A stretch of DNA of 64,000 nucleotides from Chloroflexi bacterium UBA4730 (GTDB lineage: Bacteria; Chloroflexota; Limnocylindria; P2-11E). Under the pieces are notes generated by a model, which saw only the letters and a program-made list of their open reading frames with translations, had not been told where the DNA came from and ran no database searches. The stretch is from the NCBI GenBank assembly GCA_002404155.1, contig DHJC01000015.1:1-64000 (forward strand), read 5' to 3'. This document shows positions 56,875-63,023 of this stretch, one piece after another. How positions within the stretch are numbered: position 1 is the stretch's first letter; the number at the start of each line of letters is the position of its first letter. The position numbers and the translations under genes were made by a program.

Positions 56875-57126
56875 TCAGTCCATGACGCGTTGCAGGAACC
56901 ACTCACCCCGGCGCCGATCGCCGTAGATGTCGCAGAGTAGGCCGTCGGCGGTCCGCAGGGTCAGGTACTCGCGCGCGATGCCGTCGGCCCACCACTCGCC
57001 GTCCACGCGCCAGCGCCGCACGACCTCGACGACGACGAGCCGCCGGTTGCCTACGCGCAGCGCGCCGGGCTCGCCCTCGTGCCATTCCATGTGCGCCGGC
57101 AGTGGATCGGCAAAGAGGCGACTCAT
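56875..57126 (-). CDS. DUF6504 family protein of the mutasome cassette
   Basis: An 83-residue protein, MSRLFADPLPAHMEWHEGEP then RRWRVDGEWWADGIAREYLTL and DIYGDRRRGEWFLQRVMD. The tryptophan-rich pattern and the place between imuB and dnaE2 match DUF6504, a small protein regularly found with these genes in actinobacteria-type genomes; its role is unknown. The ATG overlaps the TGA of a tiny upstream ORF, and 3 nt separate its stop from dnaE2. Confidence 0.8.
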   Translation of the reverse strand: MSRLFADPLPAHMEWHEGEPGALRVGNRRLVVVEVVRRWRVDGEWWADGIAREYLTLRTADGLLCDIYGDRRRGEWFLQRVMD

Positions 57127-57215
57127 CTGCTCGATCTCACGGCTTCGCCGTGAGACACGCTCAGGGCTGGTGGAACTCGCTCGCCGCGGCAAAGCCGCGT
57201 CTCGCTCGTGTTCAT
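57123..57215 (-). CDS. Putative 30-residue coupling ORF between imuB and DUF6504
   Basis: An ORF that starts in the imuB stop (ATGA) and stops in the DUF6504 start (ATGA), so it would keep ribosomes moving through a segment containing two strong hairpins: CTCACGGC-TTC-GCCGTGAG (57138-57156) and CGCGGC-AAA-GCCGCG (57184-57199 region). The peptide is Ser/Arg/Glu-rich and resembles no protein. It may be foldback DNA inserted between two genes with preserved coupling. Confidence 0.4.
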   Translation of the reverse strand: MNTSETRLCRGERVPPALSVSHGEAVRSSR

Positions 57216-58207
57216 CTGACGACCTCCTCCCATTCGGCGGCACGCTCGGGCAGGCGCGCGTCGGCATCGATGACCCGCGACTGCAGCACGGTCGCCGCGC
57301 CGAGCCGGGTGCGAAGGAACTGCGCGACCGAGATCGCCTCCTCGGCGTGCGCTCCATCGGGCGCGAACAGGCCGATCTGGCGGCCGCGCGCGGGCTCGAC
57401 CGCCGTGATCTCGAGCGCGGCCGAGGCGACGAGACCGAGCATCGGGATCTCCTCGAGCCCCCACCGCAGTGAGCGGACGATGGCCGCGGACTCACTCGAT
57501 GGCGGCAGGAGCGAGCGCTCGAGCCGCAGCGGCAAGAGCTCCTCGCGCTCGAGGACGAGGCGGATGCGCAGCGCCGCGAGGCCGTCGTGCCGCAATGCCT
57601 CGGCGAGCTCGTCGGCCGCGGCGCGCAGCGCGAAGATGAGCCGCTCGCGAGAATCGACCGGATCGTCCCACATCCGCTTCGCTCGGATGCGCCTGTGCGG
57701 TGCGATGCCGCGCACATCCTCGACGAGCTCGCCCGTCGCGAGCGCATATGCGATCGCGGCGGCGTGACCGAAGCGATCCGTCACCGCACCGGATGTCAGC
57801 GCGAGGAACTCGCCGATGCGCCGCACGCCGAGTAACGCGAGCTCCTCGATCACCTTCGGATCGAGCGGGAGCACATCCAGCGGCAGGACGCCCAGGAACG
57901 CGCGTTCGCCGCCGGCGGGGATCTCGCTCACCTTTCCCGCCGACATGCGTGAGGCCGCGACACGCGCGACGAATGGCGTCGTGCCGACGCCCGCGGCCAG
58001 GCCCTGCCCGCCCGCGGCCGCGCACGCACTGATCGCGTTGCGCGCGACGCGCAGCGGGGTACCAAGGAGGCGTTCGGTGCCGCGGAGGTCGCAGACGAAC
58101 GCGCCGTCGTCGGCAACACCGACGCGCGGGAGCATCGCGCAGAGTGCCGCGAGGATCCGCGCGCGCGGCGCGCGCTCCGGGACCGCGATCGCGAGATACG
58201 CCTTCAT
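57212..58207 (-). CDS. imuB: ImuB, Y-family polymerase-like mutasome protein
   Basis: A 331-residue protein related to Y-family DNA polymerases but lacking their catalytic acids: it opens MKAYLAIAVPERAPRA and carries ADDGAFVCDLRGTERLLG where active enzymes have the SxDE motif. A helix-hairpin-helix region (LALLGVRRIGEFLALTSGAVTDRFG in two blocks) follows, then a little-finger-like domain. ImuB tethers DnaE2 to the sliding clamp. No obvious QLxLF clamp motif is seen; the C terminus is shorter than in many ImuBs. ATG 58207 overlaps the imuA stop by 4 nt. Confidence 0.82.
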   Translation of the reverse strand: MKAYLAIAVPERAPRARILAALCAMLPRVGVADDGAFVCDLRGTERLLGTPLRVARNAISACAAAGGQGLAAGVGTTPFVARVAASRMSAGKVSEIPAGGERAFLGVLPLDVLPLDPKVIEELALLGVRRIGEFLALTSGAVTDRFGHAAAIAYALATGELVEDVRGIAPHRRIRAKRMWDDPVDSRERLIFALRAAADELAEALRHDGLAALRIRLVLEREELLPLRLERSLLPPSSESAAIVRSLRWGLEEIPMLGLVASAALEITAVEPARGRQIGLFAPDGAHAEEAISVAQFLRTRLGAATVLQSRVIDADARLPERAAEWEEVVR

Positions 58208-58908
58208 CCGGTCTTCTCCAGCACCGCGTCGCGGGTGCCGACGTCGCGCGACTCGCTGCCGAGCGCGGCGAAGTTGAAGAGCGCGCGCTCCGCGACGAGC
58301 GAGGTCCAGCCGGTCGTGCGGCCGAAGCGCTGGGCCCACGCGACGCGCGCGACCGAGAACGTGGGGATCGCGAGGCGCAGGGCGCGCACGTCCGAGATGA
58401 CGAGCAGCGCGGCAGGCGACGAGCGCACGATCGGCAGCAGCGGCGCGAGGTCATCGATACGCGCGGCTGCGGCGAGCTGCGGGCCGGTATCCACGACCGC
58501 GAGCCGGAAGCCGTCGCTGCGCAGTGCCGCGCCCGCGGCGAGCAGCACGTCGTCGCGCGTCTTCGCGCGAACGACGAACAGGCGTGCCAGGTCCACGCCC
58601 GCGCGCACGGCGGCGAGCGGATCGAACGTCGCGCTCGGGTCGATCCACAGCACCGTGCCGCCGTCGCGCTGCGCGCCCGCCGCGGCGCGATGCGCGAGCG
58701 CGACCTTTCCCGTGCTCCCCGTACCGACGAACGCGAGGGGCGCGCCCGCTGAAAGACCGGGTGTGAGCGTGTCGAGCGAGCTGTCGGTCTGGATGCGCCG
58801 TTCGCCGGCGCGACGCTCGGCGACGGCGCCGGGCGCGAGCACGTGCGTGCCGAAGCGGCCTTCGACATGCGCGATCGCCTGTGCCAGAGCCGCTTTTTCC
58901 TGGCCCAC
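58204..58908 (-). CDS. imuA: ImuA, RecA-like mutasome protein
   Basis: A 234-residue protein with a RecA-type core: the P-loop region FVGTGSTGKVALAHRAA has GKV instead of GKT/S, and LWIDPSATFDPLAAVRAGVD, LAVVDTGPQL and ALLVISDVRAL follow the RecA-fold strands. ImuA acts with ImuB and DnaE2 in damage-induced mutagenesis. GTG 58908 (GTGGGCCAGGAAAAA) is preferred over the longer frame because a LexA box and promoter lie between it and the further upstream Met codon; GGGAG lies before it. Confidence 0.8.
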   Translation of the reverse strand: MGQEKAALAQAIAHVEGRFGTHVLAPGAVAERRAGERRIQTDSSLDTLTPGLSAGAPLAFVGTGSTGKVALAHRAAAGAQRDGGTVLWIDPSATFDPLAAVRAGVDLARLFVVRAKTRDDVLLAAGAALRSDGFRLAVVDTGPQLAAAARIDDLAPLLPIVRSSPAALLVISDVRALRLAIPTFSVARVAWAQRFGRTTGWTSLVAERALFNFAALGSESRDVGTRDAVLEKTG

Positions 58909-58950
58909 CCGCCACGCTCCCGTTTTCCCGTCCCTCTGGCCTGGCCTCCA

Positions 58951-58966
58951 TAGAACGGATGTTCTA
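58951..58966. promoter_or_regulatory. LexA box (SOS operator) of the mutasome operon
   Basis: Perfect palindrome TAGAACGGATGTTCTA, matching the Gram-positive/actinobacterial LexA core GAAC-N4-GTTC. It lies directly downstream of the -10 and covers the expected transcription start, 43 nt before imuA, so LexA would block initiation. Confidence 0.8.
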
Positions 58967-58995
58967 ACTCTAGGAGGGACACGGACGGGCGTCAA
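58967..58995 (-). promoter_or_regulatory. Promoter of the imuA-imuB-dnaE2 operon
   Basis: Minus strand: -35 TTGACG (58995-58990), 17-bp spacer, -10 TAGAGT (58972-58967). This is the best sigma-70-type promoter of the window and abuts the LexA box. Confidence 0.75.
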
Positions 58996-59054
58996 GCGCC
59001 AAGAATCGGCCTCGAAAACACGGCCGCGGATCGATCCGTGGCCGCTGTCATGCA

Positions 59055-59060
59055 TAGCCT
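59055..59060 (+). promoter_or_regulatory. -10 element of the small zinc-ribbon gene
   Basis: TAGCCT, 9 nt before the GTG at 59070; leaderless pattern. Confidence 0.4.
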
Positions 59061-59069
59061 CCTGACCGC

Positions 59070-59264
59070 GTGGACATCGACCACCGGGGACCCGAGAAGT
59101 GCACCGACTGCAGCGCCGATGCGTACATCCGCCTTGCCGGCTCCGAGGAATACGTCTGCGCCCACTGCTTCGCCGATCGTGGCCGCACCGCGCGCGCCGC
59201 GCTCGCGCTGACTAAAGCGTCGCAGTCTCCACCGACAGGATCGGCGGAAGGTGCTGCGCGATAA
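59070..59264 (+). CDS. Small zinc-ribbon protein
   Basis: A 64-residue protein with two CxxC knuckles, PEKCTDCSADAYIRL and YVCAHCFADRGRTA, that should bind one zinc ion. The C terminus is Ala/Ser-rich and its last 17 codons overlap the 3' end of the convergent propeller gene, so the true end may be shorter in related genomes. Starts at GTG 59070 behind a TAGCCT element. Function unknown. Confidence 0.6.
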   Translation: MDIDHRGPEKCTDCSADAYIRLAGSEEYVCAHCFADRGRTARAALALTKASQSPPTGSAEGAAR

Positions 59265-60288
59265 GGGCCCACGTCCGGCCCTCGTCGGCACTCCCCCAGA
59301 TCTCGCCGCTCGTCGTCCCGAAGTAGACCCCCGCGGGATCGAGCCGGTCCGTGGCCATTCCCTCGCGCATCACTTCATAGCTCGCCCCGCGCGGTAGTCC
59401 GTTCGCGAGCTTCGTCCATGACTTGCCGCGGTCGCGCGTGCGCCACACCGCGGCGCCCGTGGCCGCGGGCGACATGCGCATCGGGAACTCCAGCGGGAAC
59501 AGGTACGCGACCTTCGGATCCCGCGGGTGGATCGCGGACGCGAAGCCGAAGTCCGTGGGCAGGCCTTTCGTGACGTTCGTCCATTTCTTGTCGCCGGCAT
59601 CCTTGAAGTACGCGCCGGTGTGGTTCTGCTGGAACCGCGCTCCTGCGACGGTCGGGTGCCCGACGAGGTGATGGACGCAGCCGAAGTCGCCTTCCGGCTG
59701 CGGCGGGAGCGGCGATCCGGTGCCCTGGTTCGCGCGCGACCACGAGCGGCCGCCATCGCTCGTCTCGTACACGCCGGCGGAGCTGATCCCGATGGTCACG
59801 GACTTCGGATCCACCGCGTCGACCGCGATGGAGTGCAGCCCGAGGCCACCGCCACCCGGACTCCAGTACTTGCGGTCCTCGTGATCGTTGAGCGCGCGCA
59901 CCGGCTCCCAGCTCTGCCCGCGATCGGTGCTCTTGAACAACGCCGCCGGTTCGACGCCGCACCACAGCACGTCCGGCTGGTTCGCGTGACCCGCCTCGAT
60001 GTGCCAGGTGCGGCTGAACGTGCGGTCGTCCCCCTTCGGGAACGCGGGATTCGCGCCGGTCTTCCAGGTCTTGCCGAGGTCGCGCGAGATCTCGACGCGC
60101 GGCCCGCCCCAGGCCATGTTGATGCCGGCGAACAACGACTGACCATCGCGCGGATCGAACGCGACGTGATAGACGGTCTGCCCCGGGAAGTGCGGCCCCT
60201 CGAGCCGCCAGCGCTCCCGCGCCGTCCCGCTGCGGAACACGTACACGCCCTTCTTCGTCCCCAGCAGGACGGCAACACCGCGCGCCAT
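59212..60288 (-). CDS. Sialidase/VPS10-like beta-propeller protein
   Basis: A 358-residue protein made of BNR/Asp-box propeller blades: ISRDLGKTWKTG, STDRGQSWEPV, TSDGGRSWSRAN, TRDRGKSWTKL and SADEGRTWALI all fit S-x-D-x-G-x-x-W. It opens LLGTKKGVYVFRS. No signal peptide, so cytoplasmic. The family is named after sialidases but this group is not shown to cut sialic acid; it is usually paired with a MoaD/ThiS-like protein, as here (stop and start codons adjacent, TAG-ATG). Confidence 0.82.
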   Translation of the reverse strand: MARGVAVLLGTKKGVYVFRSGTARERWRLEGPHFPGQTVYHVAFDPRDGQSLFAGINMAWGGPRVEISRDLGKTWKTGANPAFPKGDDRTFSRTWHIEAGHANQPDVLWCGVEPAALFKSTDRGQSWEPVRALNDHEDRKYWSPGGGGLGLHSIAVDAVDPKSVTIGISSAGVYETSDGGRSWSRANQGTGSPLPPQPEGDFGCVHHLVGHPTVAGARFQQNHTGAYFKDAGDKKWTNVTKGLPTDFGFASAIHPRDPKVAYLFPLEFPMRMSPAATGAAVWRTRDRGKSWTKLANGLPRGASYEVMREGMATDRLDPAGVYFGTTSGEIWGSADEGRTWALIAQHLPPILSVETATL

Positions 60289-60573
60289 CTAGACCTCCCC
60301 GCCGGACACGGCCGGCACGATGTGGACGATGTCGCCATCGCGGAGCGCGGTGCGCTCACCGTCCAGATATCGCATCTCTTCCTCGTTCGCGAAGATGTTC
60401 ACGTGCTCGCGCATCCTGCCGTGTTCGTCGCGCAACCGCTCGGCGAGGCTCGGGTAACGAGCGACGAGACCCGCGAGCGCACTCGCGATGTCGGTCGCCT
60501 CGACCGTCGCGCTGCGTGCGCCCCCGGCGAACTCGCTGAAGGCGCCGTGCAGCGTCACCGTTACCTTCCCCAC
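60289..60573 (-). CDS. MoaD/ThiS-like ubiquitin-fold protein
   Basis: A 94-residue beta-grasp protein: VTVTLHGAFSEFAGG, ATDIASALAGLVARYPSLAE, VNIFANEEEMRYLDG, then LRDGDIVHIVPAVSGGEV. MoaD and ThiS end in Gly-Gly, which is adenylated and thiolated; here GG is followed by EV, so the tail would need trimming before activation, or the protein works otherwise. Starts at GTG 60573 with GAGGGG upstream and is co-transcribed with the propeller gene. Confidence 0.85.
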   Translation of the reverse strand: MGKVTVTLHGAFSEFAGGARSATVEATDIASALAGLVARYPSLAERLRDEHGRMREHVNIFANEEEMRYLDGERTALRDGDIVHIVPAVSGGEV

Positions 60574-60585
60574 GTGTCCCCTCGG

Positions 60586-60591
60586 ATTTTA
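60586..60591 (-). promoter_or_regulatory. -10 element of the MoaD/propeller operon
   Basis: Minus-strand TAAAAT, 12 nt before the GTG at 60573, with the ribosome site GAGGGG between. Confidence 0.45.
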
Positions 60592-60604
60592 GCCACGCGC
60601 TGGC

Positions 60605-60610
60605 TAGACT
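60605..60610 (+). promoter_or_regulatory. -10 element of the PEP-synthase-like gene
   Basis: TAGACT, identical to the dxs -10, 10 nt before the ATG at 60621; leaderless pattern. Confidence 0.5.
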
Positions 60611-60620
60611 CGCGGACGCA

Positions 60621-63023
60621 ATGGAGACGACCTTCCTCGGCGACCCCGCATCTCGTGACGCGCAGCAGGTCGGTGCGAAAGCAGCGACCCTGTCGCGCCT
60701 TGCCGACCGCTTCCGCGTCCCTGCCGGCTTCTGTCTCGACGCGAGCGTCTTCGATAGCCTGGGCCCCGCGCTCGATGGCGACGGGTCCGCGCTATCGGCG
60801 CTGGGGGCGCTCGTGGCCGAGGGCCACGCCGGGCTTCGCGAGCGCACTGGCCACGCCGATCCCGCGGTCGCCGTCCGGTCGTCCGCGATCGGGGAGGACG
60901 GCGGCGAGACATCGTTCGCCGGCCAGCACGAGACGGTGCTCGACGTCCGCGGTGTCGAGGCGATCGTCGACGCGGTGCTGCGGTGCTGGCGTTCCGCCTC
61001 GTCCGAGCGTGCGGTGGCTTACCGCCAGGCGCACGGGATCACCGAGCGGCCCCGCGTCGGCGTGCTGGTCCAAGAGCTCGTGCCCGCCGATGCGGCAGCC
61101 ATCGCCTTTTCCGCGGATCCGGTGGCGGGCGACCCCGACACGATCGTCATCGATGCCACCCTCGGCCTGGGTGAAGCGATCGCGTCTGGGGCGGTGACGC
61201 CCGACACGTACGCGGTGCGGAAGGCCGACCTCGCGATCCTGAAGCGGACCCTCGCTGGCGAGCACGCGGCCCTCGACGACGAGCGGATCCGCGAGGTCGC
61301 GCGCCTGGCGCTCGCGCTCGAGTCGGAGAGCGGCGGCCCCGTCGACGTCGAGTGCGCGTTCGCGGACGGCAAGCTGTTCCTCCTCCAGTCGCGGCCGATC
61401 ACCACGCTCCGCGCGCCCACGGAGTTCACCGTCACGTGGGACGACCCTGCTGACGCGGCCCTGACCTGGACGCGCGAGGACGTCCACATGGACGAGTGCC
61501 GGTCGACGCTGTCGTGCGACTACACGCTTCAGGCACCGGCGTTCGGGCTCGATAAGGCGAACGAGGTCTTCGGTCCACCGGCGCGTATTCGGTACCGCAG
61601 TGTCCACGGGTACATGTACGCGGCGCGCGTGCCGCTGGCGCCCGCCGAGGATATGCCCGCGCACGAGGCCGCCGGGCTTCGGCGTCGCCGAGACGCGGCG
61701 CGTACCCTCGGGCGCGACTGGACGGACCGGTACCTCCCGGCGGTGCTCGCGCACTTCGGGTGGATGCAGGCGGTGCGCGTCGACAACCGCGAGAGCGCGC
61801 TCGAGGCCTGGGACGCGTTCTGGCCGCGGATCAACGACATCTGGCTGATGCACATGCTCATCGTCCCGCCGGTGTACTGCCTGCTCGAGGAGCTCGCGGC
61901 GCTGTACGCGACGCTCACCGGCCGGCCGCCGACCGATGCGCCCGCGCTCGTGCAGGGACAGGCGGAGACGCTCCACGACATGCAGCAGCGGCTGCACGAT
62001 CTTGCGGGCGCGATCCGCGCGACGCCCGCGATCGGGCGCGCGATCACGGGCCTGCGAAGCTTGGACGACCTCGTGGCGCTCGACGGTGGGCGGCCGATCC
62101 GCGTCGCGATCGACGCATTCCTCGCCGTGCACGGTGATATCGGCCAGACGCGCTTCGACATCGAGAGCCCGTCGTGGTCGGACGAACCCCGCCTGTTCCT
62201 CGTCGAGCTCGCCCGGCTCGTCCGGGCCGACCCGGAAAGCCCGCCAGCACGGCGAGCGCGGCTCGTCGCCGACGCAGCGACGCTCGCGGCCCGCACCCGG
62301 AAGGAGCTGCGCGATCGGCCAGACGACCTCGCGCGCTTCGAGGAGGTGCTGGCGGCCGCGGAGGCATGCGGCGCGCTCACTGAAGAGCACAACTACTGGA
62401 TCGATCGGCTCTGCCAGGCGAACGGCCGGCGGTTCATCCTCCGCGTGGCCGACGTCCTCGTTCGCGACGGATCGATCGACGCGCCTGAGGACATCTTCCA
62501 CCTACACATCGAAGAAGTACACGACGCCCTAGCACGCGGGACCGACCGGCGGGGGCTCGTCGCCGAGCGCCGGCGCGCGTACGAACGTGACCGGCGGCTC
62601 CGTCCGCCGCGGTACATCGGCACGCCGCCGACCACACCCGTCGCGTCCTCGTCGATCCGTGATCTCAGCTACCGCGTCGAGCAGACCGACACGGACGTCT
62701 TGCGCGGCGTCGCCGCCTCGCCGGGGAAAGGTCGCGGCCCCGCCCGGCTGGTGAACGGCCCGGCGGACTTCGAGCGGTTCCGCAGCGGCGACGTGCTCGT
62801 GTGTCACTCGACGACGGTGAGCTGGGTACCGCTGTTCAACCTGGCGAGCGCGATCGTCGCCGACATCGGTGGCGCGCTCTCGCACGCGGCGCTGGTCGCC
62901 CGGGAGTTCGGCATTCCCGCCGTCTGTGGCACCGGGACCGCGCTCGAGACGCTGATCGACGGCGAGCTGGTGGAGGTCGACGGCGGCGCGGGCACGGTGC
63001 GACGGGTGCCGGCGAAGGTCTAG
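60621..63023 (+). CDS. PEP synthase / rifampin-phosphotransferase-like enzyme
   Basis: An 800-residue protein with the order ATP-grasp pyruvate-kinase-type domain (about 1-310: SRLADRFRVPAGFCLD, AVRSSAIGEDGGETSFAGQH, and DVECAFADGKLFLLQSRPI), a large variable middle domain (about 320-690), and the swivelling phosphohistidine domain at the C terminus (GGALSHAALVAREFGIPAVCGTG, catalytic His). This layout is shared by PEP-utilising enzymes that phosphorylate a substrate in the middle domain, such as rifampin phosphotransferase. No PEP-synthase TIM-barrel is evident, so rifampin-phosphotransferase-like is favoured; the true substrate is unknown. Confidence 0.8.
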   Translation: METTFLGDPASRDAQQVGAKAATLSRLADRFRVPAGFCLDASVFDSLGPALDGDGSALSALGALVAEGHAGLRERTGHADPAVAVRSSAIGEDGGETSFAGQHETVLDVRGVEAIVDAVLRCWRSASSERAVAYRQAHGITERPRVGVLVQELVPADAAAIAFSADPVAGDPDTIVIDATLGLGEAIASGAVTPDTYAVRKADLAILKRTLAGEHAALDDERIREVARLALALESESGGPVDVECAFADGKLFLLQSRPITTLRAPTEFTVTWDDPADAALTWTREDVHMDECRSTLSCDYTLQAPAFGLDKANEVFGPPARIRYRSVHGYMYAARVPLAPAEDMPAHEAAGLRRRRDAARTLGRDWTDRYLPAVLAHFGWMQAVRVDNRESALEAWDAFWPRINDIWLMHMLIVPPVYCLLEELAALYATLTGRPPTDAPALVQGQAETLHDMQQRLHDLAGAIRATPAIGRAITGLRSLDDLVALDGGRPIRVAIDAFLAVHGDIGQTRFDIESPSWSDEPRLFLVELARLVRADPESPPARRARLVADAATLAARTRKELRDRPDDLARFEEVLAAAEACGALTEEHNYWIDRLCQANGRRFILRVADVLVRDGSIDAPEDIFHLHIEEVHDALARGTDRRGLVAERRRAYERDRRLRPPRYIGTPPTTPVASSSIRDLSYRVEQTDTDVLRGVAASPGKGRGPARLVNGPADFERFRSGDVLVCHSTTVSWVPLFNLASAIVADIGGALSHAALVAREFGIPAVCGTGTALETLIDGELVEVDGGAGTVRRVPAKV

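Noticed and set aside
54469..56940. 823-codon open frame antisense to dnaE2
   Set aside because: Low-complexity Arg/His/Glu/Leu composition, no motif; dnaE2 on the other strand is certain.
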